A stretch of DNA of 64,000 nt from positions 1 to 64,000 of the forward strand of contig NZ_LMDM01000016.1 of the NCBI RefSeq assembly GCF_001425825.1, in the 5' to 3' direction. The DNA is from Rhizobacter sp. Root1238 (GTDB taxonomy: Bacteria; Pseudomonadota; Gammaproteobacteria; Burkholderiales; Burkholderiaceae_C). The translations under genes were made by a program, and so were the position numbers. The notes beneath the pieces were generated by a model. It worked only from the letters and a program-made list of their open reading frames with translations, was not told the origin of the DNA and did not search any database. Positions 1 through 8,234 of the stretch are shown here, one piece after another. Positions within the stretch are counted from its first letter, which is position 1; each line of letters opens with the position of its first letter.

Positions 1-115
1 TGACCACAGCGAGCGAAGCGAGCGGAGGGAGTTTGCCGATGCATCCCCAAAGCCGATCTTCGCAGTGGAGTCGACGGGCCCCGGGGGGCCCGTCGACCGC
101 CCCAGCATGAGCCCT
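1..115 (+). repeat. Partial palindromic intergenic element (copy of the 53.6-54.2 kb family)
   Basis: The first ~60 bases match, with transitions only at several sites, the core of the two large palindromic elements at 53630-53881 (opposite strand) and 53995-54251. The shared words are tgaccaca, gaagygag, ggagggagttt and the following cgatgca. After the core comes a perfect hairpin, left arm 70-81 and right arm 86-97 (gtcgacgggccc and its complement). It sits where the other copies carry hairpins of different sequence. The left half of the element lies outside the window. It ends just before the stop of the ModE-like regulator gene. No coding role is apparent. Confidence 0.7.
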
Positions 116-127
116 CAGCCCATCCCC

Positions 128-1216
128 TCACCCGCCGCGACGCGCCCCCAGCCAGGCAAACGCATCTTCCAGCCGATGCACCTCCCCCGCATGCCGCGCG
201 TCATACCCCGGCAACTGGTTCGCCGCCGCGCGAAACTCCTCGCTCCCCAAAACGGCCACCAGTTGCTGCATCGCCGGCGTATCGAAGAAAGCCTCGTCGC
301 ACAGCAAGAAATACTGCTCCGTCTGCAGCGGAATGAAATCCAGCTCGAAGCGCCGCGCCGCCGTCTCCACCCCGAAGCCCGCATCGGCCATGCCACTGGC
401 CACGTAGGCCGCCACCGCCGCATGCGTGCGCTCGCACGGCGCATGGCCCACCGGCCCGGCCGGGTCCACCCCCGCCTGCTGCAGCAACAGGTCGAGCAGC
501 AGCCGCGTGCCCGACCCCGGATCGCGGCTGACGAAGCGCACGTCCATGCGCGCCAGGTCCGCCATCCCGCGCACGCGCAGCGGATTGCCCGCCTGCAGCA
601 TCAGCCCCTGCCGCCGCGTGCTCACGTCGATCAGCATCTGCTCGCCCGGCCGCAGCCACGGCCGGTAGTGCTCGACCCCCGCCGCCTCGAACTCGCCGTG
701 CGGCACATGCAGCCCGGCCACGTCGCACTGCCAGCTCGTCATCGCCGACACCGCCTCGACGCCGGTGCAGTACTTCCATTCCAGCTGCATCCCGTCGGCG
801 GCCAGCTGCTGCTGCAGGATCTCGATCGAAAAACCATGGCTCGCGTGCAGGCGCAGCACCGCCGGCGGCTCCTCCATCGCCTGCGCGATCTCGGCCTCGA
901 GTTCCGATGCGATCGATTCGAACAGCGGCGTCAGCCGCGCCGTGATGCGGCGATCGGCCCACACCAGCTTTTCGCCCAGTGGCGCCAGCGTCGAGTTGCG
1001 CCCCGGCGACATGCGCAGCAGCGGCGCACCGAACAGCGCATGCCCCTCGCGCACCATCTGCCAGGCATGGCGATACGACAAGCCGCTGGCTTCGCACGCG
1101 CGCGCCAGGCTGCCGTGCTGCTGCACGAGGCGCAGCAGTTCGATCAGCCGCGGCATCAGCGTGCCGCCGCCTTCGCGCGTCAACGACCACTGCGGCCTGA
1201 TGGTGACTTTGTTCAC
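128..1216 (-). CDS. ModE-like transcriptional regulator with periplasmic-binding-protein-like sensor domain
   Basis: About 362 residues. The N-terminal ~90 residues form a ModE/LysR-type winged helix (SLARACEASGLSYRHAWQMV followed by a wing ending in LAPLGEKLV). The rest resembles the molybdate/tungstate-binding-protein-like domain found in one-component regulators (PF12727 type), with the signature SRDPGSGTR. The gene is divergent from an OFA transporter and a molybdopterin formate-dehydrogenase-like operon, so it probably controls them in response to an oxyanion or carboxylate. I chose GTG at 1216 (VNKVTIRPQW) over ATG at 1246, because the upstream ATG lies inside a ModE-box-like dyad. The ligand is not known from sequence. 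Confidence 0.8.
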   Translation of the reverse strand: MNKVTIRPQWSLTREGGGTLMPRLIELLRLVQQHGSLARACEASGLSYRHAWQMVREGHALFGAPLLRMSPGRNSTLAPLGEKLVWADRRITARLTPLFESIASELEAEIAQAMEEPPAVLRLHASHGFSIEILQQQLAADGMQLEWKYCTGVEAVSAMTSWQCDVAGLHVPHGEFEAAGVEHYRPWLRPGEQMLIDVSTRRQGLMLQAGNPLRVRGMADLARMDVRFVSRDPGSGTRLLLDLLLQQAGVDPAGPVGHAPCERTHAAVAAYVASGMADAGFGVETAARRFELDFIPLQTEQYFLLCDEAFFDTPAMQQLVAVLGSEEFRAAANQLPGYDARHAGEVHRLEDAFAWLGARRGG

Positions 1217-1229
1217 GGAATACAGCCTT

Positions 1230-1255
1230 ATCGTTTTCCTGCCCATGTAAGCGAT
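1230..1255. promoter_or_regulatory. ModE-box-like operator in the divergent intergenic region
   Basis: This 26-bp stretch begins atcg and ends cgat, with atcgtttt and gtaagcgat half sites about a central gcc. That is the layout of E. coli ModE boxes (ATCG/CGAT ends, roughly 26-28 bp). It lies just ahead of the GTG start of the regulator gene and about 150 bp before the transporter start, a position fitting autorepression. Recognition is by eye; binding is inferred. Confidence 0.4.
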
Positions 1256-1405
1256 TGCTTGTTCACGGGCCTATGTCCGCGGCATCATATTGCCGCCACG
1301 CCGGCCCCTGCCTACAGTCCGGGGCTTGCGTGTCACTGCAGCATCAAGACCCGTGCGAGCCCGGCGGGATCTTGAATACCGATACTCACAAACCCGGGAG
1401 CAAGA

Positions 1406-3079
1406 ATGTCTTCAACCACAGCGGAATCGACACCCTCCGCGCCAGCCGGCGCCGCCGGACTGCTCGACAAGGAGCGGACGATCGCAGGCCCTGGCTTCAA
1501 TCGCTGGCTCGTCCCGCCGGCAGCCCTGGCCATCCACCTGTGCATCGGCATGGCCTACGGCTTCTCGGTGTTCTGGTTGCCATTGTCGAAGGCGCTGGGC
1601 ATCAAGGAAGCGATCAAGTGCGGCCCGGACGTCGGCTTCTTCGCCGAACTGTTCACCACCACCTGCGACTGGAAGGTCTCGACGCTCGGGTGGATGTACA
1701 CCTTGTTCTTCGTGTTCCTCGGCTGCTCCGCGGCGCTGTGGGGCGGCTGGCTTGAACGGGCCGGCCCGCGCAAGGCCGGCGTGGTCAGCGCGCTGTGCTG
1801 GTGCGGCGGCATGCTGATCTCGGCGCTCGGCATCCACCTGCACCAGTTCTGGATGATGATCCTCGGCTCCGGCATCATCGGCGGCATCGGCCTCGGCCTC
1901 GGCTACATCTCGCCGGTGTCGACGCTGATCAAGTGGTTCCCCGACCGCCGCGGCATGGCCACCGGCATGGCCATCATGGGCTTCGGCGGCGGCGCGATGA
2001 TCGGATCGCCACTCGCGGCCGAACTGATGAAGACCTTCGCATCGCCGACCGACGTCGGCGTGATGCAGACCTTCATCGTGATGGCGCTGGTGTACTTCGT
2101 CTTCATGCTGGGCGGCGCCTTCGGCTACCGCGTCCCGCCGAGCGGCTGGAAGCCCGCCGGCTGGACCCCGCCGGTCGCGCAGACCACCAACGCGATGATC
2201 ACGCAGCGCCACGTGCACGTGAAGAAGGTGTGGGGCATTCCGCAGTTCTGGCTGGTCTGGCTGGTGCTGTGCATGAACGTCAGCGCCGGCATCGGCGTGA
2301 TCGGCATGGCCAGCCCGATGCTGCAGGAAGTCTTCGGTGGCAGCCTGATCGGCGTGGCCAAGAAGATCGGAGAGCTCGACACCGCACAGAAGGCGGCGAT
2401 CGCCGGCATCGCGGCGGGCTTCACCGCGCTGCTGAGCCTGTTCAACATCGGCGGCCGCTTCTTCTGGGCCAGCATCTCCGACAAGCTCGGCCGCAAGCTC
2501 ACCTACACGATCTTCTTCGTGCTCGGCGGCGTGCTGTACGCGAGCCTGCCGAGCAGTGCCGGCGCGGGCAGCACCCTGCTGTTCGTCGGTGCGGTGTGCG
2601 TCATCCTGAGCATGTACGGCGGCGGCTTCGCGACGGTGCCGGCCTACCTGGCCGACCTGTTCGGCACGCAGATGGTGGGCGCGATCCACGGCCGCCTGCT
2701 GACGGCCTGGGCCACGGCCGGCATCCTCGGCCCGGTGATCGTGAACTACATGCGCGACTACCAGCTCAACCTCGGCATCCCGCGCGAGCAGGTCTACAAC
2801 CAGACGATGTACATCCTGGTCGGCATGCTGGTGATCGGCCTGATCGCCAACCTGTCGATCCGTCCGGTGGCCGACAAGCACTTCATGAGCGACGAGGAAC
2901 TGGCCGAAGAGAAGCGCCTGGCGCATGACCGCGCGGCCGCGGCCGACGTCGGCACGGGCTCCGGCGCCGGTGGCACCACGCCGACCTTCGTGGTCGCGCT
3001 GGCCTGGGCGGCGGTCGGCATTCCGCTCGCCTGGGGCGTCTACAAGACCTTGCTGACCGTGGGCAAGTTCTTCGCGTGA
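1406..3079 (+). CDS. Oxalate/formate-type MFS antiporter (OFA family)
   Basis: A 557-residue inner-membrane protein with about 12 hydrophobic segments and MFS signatures: GIGLGLGYISPVSTLIKWFPDRRGMA around loop 4-5 (given here only as a region) and GRFFWASISDKLGRK between helices 8 and 9. It resembles the OFA family (TC 2.A.1.11), which exchanges oxalate, formate or related carboxylates. It is longer than OxlT (~418 residues) because of an extended periplasmic loop near residues 60-85 and a Gly/Thr-rich C-terminal tail followed by one more hydrophobic segment. A gggag Shine-Dalgarno precedes the ATG. Its position before the formate-dehydrogenase-like gene suggests import of the substrate of that enzyme. 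Confidence 0.85.
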   Translation: MSSTTAESTPSAPAGAAGLLDKERTIAGPGFNRWLVPPAALAIHLCIGMAYGFSVFWLPLSKALGIKEAIKCGPDVGFFAELFTTTCDWKVSTLGWMYTLFFVFLGCSAALWGGWLERAGPRKAGVVSALCWCGGMLISALGIHLHQFWMMILGSGIIGGIGLGLGYISPVSTLIKWFPDRRGMATGMAIMGFGGGAMIGSPLAAELMKTFASPTDVGVMQTFIVMALVYFVFMLGGAFGYRVPPSGWKPAGWTPPVAQTTNAMITQRHVHVKKVWGIPQFWLVWLVLCMNVSAGIGVIGMASPMLQEVFGGSLIGVAKKIGELDTAQKAAIAGIAAGFTALLSLFNIGGRFFWASISDKLGRKLTYTIFFVLGGVLYASLPSSAGAGSTLLFVGAVCVILSMYGGGFATVPAYLADLFGTQMVGAIHGRLLTAWATAGILGPVIVNYMRDYQLNLGIPREQVYNQTMYILVGMLVIGLIANLSIRPVADKHFMSDEELAEEKRLAHDRAAAADVGTGSGAGGTTPTFVVALAWAAVGIPLAWGVYKTLLTVGKFFA

Positions 3080-3082
3080 GAT

Positions 3083-3180
3083 GACACCCACCCCCGAAGC
3101 GCCTGCGGCGCCTCCCCCTCGAAGGGGGCGCCGCCAGCGGCCCGGCAAAGCCGGTTCCGCGGCGTCCGCTGGATCGAGAG
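3083..3180. repeat. GC-rich intergenic hairpin repeat
   Basis: The gap between the transporter and the oxidoreductase holds nested hairpins: gcgcctgcggcgc, ccccctcgaaggggg and ccggcaaagccgg. This composition is typical of a dispersed intergenic repeat in Burkholderiales genomes. It may attenuate read-through between the two genes. Its organisation (a C/G hairpin followed by ggcccggc) is loosely related to the bipartite family at 13614, 24126, 29245 and 47963. Confidence 0.5.
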
Positions 3181-3225
3181 CGCTTGGGTAGTGGGTTCTG
3201 ACAGTGAGTTGGGAGCGTTTAAAAA

Positions 3226-5586
3226 ATGGCACACCAGAAGATCGAGTTCTACAAGGGTCCGGCCGGCGGCTGGGGCGCGCTGAAGAGCGTCGCGCACCAG
3301 TTGCTGCAGCACGGCATCGCGGCCAAGGGCGCGAAGACGATGCTGTCGGCCAACCAGCCGGACGGCTTCGACTGCCCCGGCTGCGCCTGGCCGGACCGCG
3401 ACCACACCTCGACCTTCGAGTTCTGCGAGAACGGCGTGAAAGCCGTGGCCGCCGAGGCCACGTCCAAGCGCGCGACGCCCGAGGTGCTGGGCGCGCACAC
3501 CGTCTCGTGGCTGGCCGAACAATCCGACTTCTTCCTCGAGGACATGGGCCGCATCACGCACCCGATGGTGTATGACGCGGCCTCCGACCGCTACCAACCC
3601 ATCGACTGGGACCAGGCGTTCGCGATGATCGCGCGCGAGCTGCGCGCGCTGCCGGACCCGAACCAGGCGATCTTCTACACCTCCGGCCGCACCTCCAACG
3701 AGGCGGCCTTCCTCTACCAGCTGTTCGTGCGCGAGTACGGCACGAACAACTTCCCCGACTGCTCGAACATGTGCCACGAGCCGAGCGGCTCGGGCCTGCG
3801 GCCGACCATCGGCGTCGGCAAGGGCACGGTCACGCTCGACGACTTCGAGCTGGCCGACGCGATCTTCATCTTCGGCCAGAACCCCGGCACCAACCATCCG
3901 CGCATGCTCGGCGAGCTGCGCGACGCGTCGAAGCGCGGCGCGAAGATCGTCAGCTTCAACCCGCTGCGCGAGCGCGGCCTGGAGCGCTTCGCGAACCCGC
4001 AGAACGCGATCGAGATGGCCACGCTCGGCTCGACGCCGATCAGCTCGCACTACTTCCAGCTGCGCATCGGCGGCGACCTCGCGCTGGTCAAGGGCATGTG
4101 CAAGCACCTGTTCGAACTCGACGACCGCGCGCAGCGCGACGGCACCGCCCGCGTGCTCGATGTCGCGTTCATCGCCGAGCACACGCACGGCTTCGAGGCC
4201 TTCGAGGCCGACACGCGCGCCGAGGACTGGCGCACGATCGAGGCCGAATCGGGCCTGACCGAAGCGCAGATCCGCCAGGCCGGCGACCTGTACGCCGGCG
4301 CCAGCCGCGTGATCGCCTGCTGGGGCATGGGCATCACCCAGCACCAGCATTCGGTCGCGACGATCCAGATGATCACCAACCTGCTGCTGATGCGCGGCAA
4401 CCTGGGCCGCCCCGGTGCCGGCGCCTGCCCGGTGCGCGGCCACAGCAACGTGCAGGGCGACCGCACGATGGGCATCTACGAGAAGCCGGCGCCGGCCTTC
4501 CTGGACCGCCTGGCCGACGTGTTCGGCTTCAAGCCGCCGCGCGCCGAGGGCTTCGACACGGTCGGTGCGATCGAGGCGATGGTCGACGGCCGCGGCAAGG
4601 TGTTCTTCGCGATGGGCGGCAACTTCGCCGCCGCCACGCCCGACACGCACGCCACCTGGAAGGGGCTGCGCCGCTGCGAGCTGACGGTGCACGTGGCCAC
4701 CAAGTTCAACCGCAGCCACGTGATCCACGGCCGCCAGGCGCTGCTGCTGCCCTGCCTGGGCCGCACCGAGGTCGACCTGCAGGCCGGCGGCGCGCAGGGC
4801 GTGACGGTCGAAGACTCGATGAGCATGGTGCACCTGTCGTCCGGGCTGAACGCGCCGGCGTCGCCGATGCTGCTGTCCGAGCCGATGATCGTCGCGCGGC
4901 TGGCCGCGGCCACGCTGCCCGCCAGCAAGACGCCGTGGCTGTGGCTGGTCGAGGACTACAGCCGCATCCGCGACAAGATCGAAGCGGTGTTCGACGACTT
5001 CAGCGGCTTCAACGAGAAGATCCGCAAGCCGGGCGGCTTCCGGCTGCGCAACACCGCATCGGAACGCGTGTGGGTCACCGCATCGCGCAAGGCGCAGTTC
5101 AGCGCCCACCCGGTGCCGCGCGACACCGCGGTGCACCGCGCCCGCAAGCAGACCGATGCCGTCGTGCTGACGTTGGCCACCGTGCGCTCGCACGACCAGT
5201 ACAACACCACGATCTACGGCATGGACGACCGCTACCGCGGCGTCTACGGCCACCGCCGCGTCGTCTTCATCCACCGTGACGACCTGAAGGACATCGGCAT
5301 GAAGGCCGGCGACTGGGTCGACATCACCAGCGTCTACTTCGGCGACGACGGCAACGACGAACGCCGCACCGCCGAGAAGTTCCTGCTGGTCGAGTACGAC
5401 ATCCCGCGCGGCTGCATCGCGAGCTACTACCCCGAGACCAACGCGCTGGTGCCGCTGCAGAGCTTCGCGATCGGTGCCCGCACGCCGACCTCGAAGTCGA
5501 TCCCGGTGGTGCTCACGTTGCGCCCGCAGGACAAGCCGGTGGCGAACGCACGCGACGTCGCGGACACCGCACCGGCCCATGCCTGA
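3226..5586 (+). CDS. FdhF/YdeP-family molybdopterin oxidoreductase (formate dehydrogenase-like)
   Basis: A 786-residue cytoplasmic molybdopterin enzyme of the YdeP type (TIGR01701-like), without a Tat signal. Cys50, Cys53 and Cys67 in DCPGCAWPD...FEFC are the only N-terminal cluster cysteines. The active-site segment is DCSNMCHEPSG, with Cys183 at the place of selenocysteine 140 in E. coli FdhH. The C-terminal molydopterin-dinucleotide domain starts near residue 640 (LTLATVRSHDQYNTTIYG). A gggag site precedes the ATG. The next two genes overlap head to tail and include fdhD, which sulfurates formate dehydrogenases; this supports a formate or related oxidation role. The physiological substrate of YdeP proteins is uncertain (acid resistance in E. 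coli). Confidence 0.88.
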   Translation: MAHQKIEFYKGPAGGWGALKSVAHQLLQHGIAAKGAKTMLSANQPDGFDCPGCAWPDRDHTSTFEFCENGVKAVAAEATSKRATPEVLGAHTVSWLAEQSDFFLEDMGRITHPMVYDAASDRYQPIDWDQAFAMIARELRALPDPNQAIFYTSGRTSNEAAFLYQLFVREYGTNNFPDCSNMCHEPSGSGLRPTIGVGKGTVTLDDFELADAIFIFGQNPGTNHPRMLGELRDASKRGAKIVSFNPLRERGLERFANPQNAIEMATLGSTPISSHYFQLRIGGDLALVKGMCKHLFELDDRAQRDGTARVLDVAFIAEHTHGFEAFEADTRAEDWRTIEAESGLTEAQIRQAGDLYAGASRVIACWGMGITQHQHSVATIQMITNLLLMRGNLGRPGAGACPVRGHSNVQGDRTMGIYEKPAPAFLDRLADVFGFKPPRAEGFDTVGAIEAMVDGRGKVFFAMGGNFAAATPDTHATWKGLRRCELTVHVATKFNRSHVIHGRQALLLPCLGRTEVDLQAGGAQGVTVEDSMSMVHLSSGLNAPASPMLLSEPMIVARLAAATLPASKTPWLWLVEDYSRIRDKIEAVFDDFSGFNEKIRKPGGFRLRNTASERVWVTASRKAQFSAHPVPRDTAVHRARKQTDAVVLTLATVRSHDQYNTTIYGMDDRYRGVYGHRRVVFIHRDDLKDIGMKAGDWVDITSVYFGDDGNDERRTAEKFLLVEYDIPRGCIASYYPETNALVPLQSFAIGARTPTSKSIPVVLTLRPQDKPVANARDVADTAPAHA

Positions 5587-5839
5587 AGCCGGACCCGCGG
5601 CGCTCGAAGACCGGGCGCTGCAGGAACTGCTGGCGCTCGACGACGAAGGCCGCGGCGTCTCGCTGACGCGGCTGGCCAAGCGGCTGGGCGTGCGGGTCAG
5701 CGTGCTGATCCGCCTGTACACGCAGATGAGCGATGCCCGCATCGGCGACGCGGCCGGCCCCGGCTGGGTCCGCCTGCAGGTCGACGACGGCGGACAATGG
5801 CGTGCCTTCGCCACCGACGCTGCACGCCGCCTGACATGA
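5579..5839 (+). CDS. Small HTH-like protein between oxidoreductase and fdhD
   Basis: An 86-residue soluble protein. Its start overlaps the stop of the preceding oxidoreductase (ATGCCTGA) and its stop overlaps the fdhD start (ATGA), so the three genes are translationally coupled. The centre (SLTRLAKRLGVRVSVLIRL) looks like a helix-turn-helix; the C-terminus (WVRLQVDDGGQWRAF) could be a beta-wing. It may be a small DNA-binding partner or an accessory protein for the enzyme. I do not recognise a named family. Confidence 0.75.
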   Translation: MPEAGPAALEDRALQELLALDDEGRGVSLTRLAKRLGVRVSVLIRLYTQMSDARIGDAAGPGWVRLQVDDGGQWRAFATDAARRLT

Positions 5840-6690
5840 CCCTGCCCGCGCCCGACCCGCGCGTCGCCCTCGACGACTGCGACCTGCCCGACCACCTGCC
5901 GCCGACCGAGGCGGTGTCGGTGCGCCGCCACCTGGGCGCGGTCGCCAGCGAGCGGCGCGACATGGTGGCGGTCGAATCGCCGGTCGCGCTGGTCTTCAAC
6001 GGCCTGTCGCATGCGGTGATGATGGCCACGCCGACCGACCTCGAGGCCTTCGGGCTCGGCTTCGCGCTGTCCGAAGGGCTGATCGACGGCCGCGACGAAT
6101 GCCGCGACATCGAGGTCCGGGCGCATGCGCGCGGCTGCGAGGTGCACCTGACGGTGTCGTCGCGCGCGTTTGCCGCGCTGAAGGACCGCAAGCGCTCGCT
6201 CGAAGGCCGCACCGGCTGCGGGCTGTGCGGCATCGACAGCCTCGCGCAGCTCGACCTGCTGCCCACCGAACGCCTGGCCGACCACGCGCCGGTCCCGGCC
6301 GACGTGGTGCTGCGCGCGTTCGCCGCGCTGCCGGCCCGGCAGGCGCTGAACGCCGACACCGGCGCCTGCCATGCCGCCGGCTGGGCCACGCCGGCCGGCG
6401 AGCTGCTCGACGTGACCGAGGACGTCGGCCGCCACAACGCGCTCGACAAGCTGCTCGGCCGGCGCGCGCTGGCCGGCCGCCTCGGCGAGCCCGGCTTCGT
6501 CGTGATGTCGAGCCGCGCGAGCTACGAGCTGGTGCGCAAGTGCGCGCGGCTGCAGGTCGGCACGCTGGCCGCGATCTCGGCGCCGACCTCGCTCGCGGTC
6601 GACATCGCGCGGCAGTCGGGCCTGCAGCTGTACGGCTTCTGCCGCGGCGAGCAGGCGGTCGACTACACCGCGCTCGCGCCGCCCGCCTGA
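5836..6690 (+). CDS. fdhD: Formate dehydrogenase accessory sulfurtransferase FdhD
   Basis: A 284-residue FdhD. The family moves sulfur from IscS to the bis-MGD cofactor, making formate dehydrogenases active. The conserved redox/sulfur-carrier motif TGCGLCGIDSL is present near residue 125, and the C-terminal TEDVGRHNALDKL and SSRASYELV motifs are intact. The start was placed at ATG 5836, where it overlaps the stop of the upstream small gene; the longer reading start at 5797 would overlap that gene by 40 bases without a ribosome site. It serves the YdeP-type enzyme encoded two genes upstream. Confidence 0.95.
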   Translation: MTLPAPDPRVALDDCDLPDHLPPTEAVSVRRHLGAVASERRDMVAVESPVALVFNGLSHAVMMATPTDLEAFGLGFALSEGLIDGRDECRDIEVRAHARGCEVHLTVSSRAFAALKDRKRSLEGRTGCGLCGIDSLAQLDLLPTERLADHAPVPADVVLRAFAALPARQALNADTGACHAAGWATPAGELLDVTEDVGRHNALDKLLGRRALAGRLGEPGFVVMSSRASYELVRKCARLQVGTLAAISAPTSLAVDIARQSGLQLYGFCRGEQAVDYTALAPPA

Positions 6691-6794
6691 CGGGCCCGCA
6701 CCGACAAGCTGGGGGGCTGGTCGTCCGCGAACTTGGGGATGCCGCCGGCGCGGGGTGAAGGCACGCTCTCGGGGCCGCCTCACCAGGACCCCGC

Positions 6795-8213
6795 ATGGCT
6801 CCCCCGGTCGTCGACCTGAGCAAGACCCTCTCGCTGGCGGCGACCACCGCCGCCGAGCGCGCGCTGCTGGCGCAGCTGCAGGGCAACCTGCTGAAGGGCC
6901 ACGGCCGGCCGCATGCCGCGCACCTGCTGCTGCGCTTCGGGCAGGCGCAGGCTGGGCGCACCTTGCTGCGCGGGCTGCTGCCGCTGATCGGCCGCGCCGA
7001 TGTGCAGCTGGCCGACGCACGGCGCGTGCGTGCCGCGCGCGCGGCCGGCATGCCGCTGCAGACGCCGCCGTTCGTCGCCTGCCTGCTGTCGGCGAGCGGC
7101 TACCGCGCGCTGCAGGTGCCGCGCGAGCGCTGGCCGTCGGACCCGGCGTTCGCCGAAGGCCTGAAGGATCGGCAGCCGATGCTGCGCGACCCCGATCCCG
7201 CCGGCTGGGAGCCGCCGTGGCGCGGCGAGGTGCATGCGCTGCTGCAACTGGCCGGCGATGCGCGGCAGGTGGAGGCGCAGCTCGCGGCGTGGGCCGGCGC
7301 GCTGCCGCCGGGCATCGCGCTGCTTGGCGTCGAACGCACCCGCGCCTGGCGCAACGCCGGCGGCGAAGGCATCGAGCACTTCGGCTTCGTCACCGGCCGC
7401 AGCCAGCCGCTGATGATCGACGAGGACCTGGCCCGCGACGCGCTGCGCCGCGGGCCCAGCCAGCGATGGTCGCCGCGCGCTCCGCTGGGCCAGGTGCTGG
7501 TGCGCGACCCGACGGTCGACGATGCCACCGCGCACGGCTCGTACGTGGTGTGCCGCAAGCTCGAGCAGAACGTGCACGCCTTCCGGCAGGCCGAGGCCGC
7601 GCTGGCGCGCGGGCTACGCAAGCTCGGCGCGGCCGCCGATGCGGCGCTGGCCGGCGCGATGCTGGTGGGCCGCTTCGCCGACGGCACGCCGCTCGCGCTG
7701 CAGGGCCGCGGCGGGCTGGCGCCGCCGCAGGCGGACGATTTCGACTATGCCGACGATCCGCAGGGGTTGCGCTGCCCGTTGCATGCACACATCCGCAAGA
7801 CCAATCCGCGCGGCGACACGGTGCGCGAATTCGGCATCGCACCGGAAGCCGAGCGCGCGCGACTGATGGCACGGCGCAGCATGCCGTACGGCGAGCGGCG
7901 GCAGGATGCGCAGATGCGCTTCAGCGACGCGCCGTCGCATGGCGTCGGGCTGCTGTTCATGGCCTGCCAGGCGAGCATCGTCGAGCAGTTCGAGTTCTCG
8001 CAGGCGAACCGGGCCAACGACGAGGGCTTCGTGCTCGGCCACACCGGTGTCGACCCGCTGGCAGGCCAGGGCGGCGCGGTGAAGCACCGTCATCACGCCG
8101 GCTGGGGCGATGCGCAGGCACCGACGCTGGCGCAGCGCATGGCGGGCTTCGTCACGCTGAAGGGCGGGGAGTATTTCTTCGCGCCGTCGCTGGGCTTCTT
8201 TGCGGGGCTGTAG
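6795..8213 (+). CDS. Dyp-type peroxidase family protein with altered catalytic motif
   Basis: A 472-residue protein resembling long (class C/D-type) dye-decolorising haem peroxidases. Family marks are GSYVVCRKLEQNV in the middle, the proximal-histidine segment HAHIRKTNPRG and the C-terminal LKGGEYFFAPSL. The hallmark GxxDG motif, expected as FGFRDGISQP, reads FGFVTGRSQP here, so the distal catalytic aspartate is replaced by threonine. There is no signal peptide, and no encapsulin gene nearby. The gene is alone on this strand and is followed by a tandem hairpin array that may end its transcript. Confidence 0.85.
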   Translation: MAPPVVDLSKTLSLAATTAAERALLAQLQGNLLKGHGRPHAAHLLLRFGQAQAGRTLLRGLLPLIGRADVQLADARRVRAARAAGMPLQTPPFVACLLSASGYRALQVPRERWPSDPAFAEGLKDRQPMLRDPDPAGWEPPWRGEVHALLQLAGDARQVEAQLAAWAGALPPGIALLGVERTRAWRNAGGEGIEHFGFVTGRSQPLMIDEDLARDALRRGPSQRWSPRAPLGQVLVRDPTVDDATAHGSYVVCRKLEQNVHAFRQAEAALARGLRKLGAAADAALAGAMLVGRFADGTPLALQGRGGLAPPQADDFDYADDPQGLRCPLHAHIRKTNPRGDTVREFGIAPEAERARLMARRSMPYGERRQDAQMRFSDAPSHGVGLLFMACQASIVEQFEFSQANRANDEGFVLGHTGVDPLAGQGGAVKHRHHAGWGDAQAPTLAQRMAGFVTLKGGEYFFAPSLGFFAGL

Positions 8214-8234
8214 CCGGTCCGTCCGGATCATCAT

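Noticed and set aside
1217-1246. ATG at 1246 as the start of the ModE-like regulator
   Set aside because: It falls inside the ModE-box-like dyad, and the family N-terminus begins at the GTG at 1216.
3040-7020. A very long open frame on the minus strand (over 1300 codons) opposite the formate-dehydrogenase operon
   Set aside because: It is low in complexity (Arg, Ala, His, Val-rich), matches no family, and lies antisense to well-supported genes; GC-rich codons rarely give stops in this frame.
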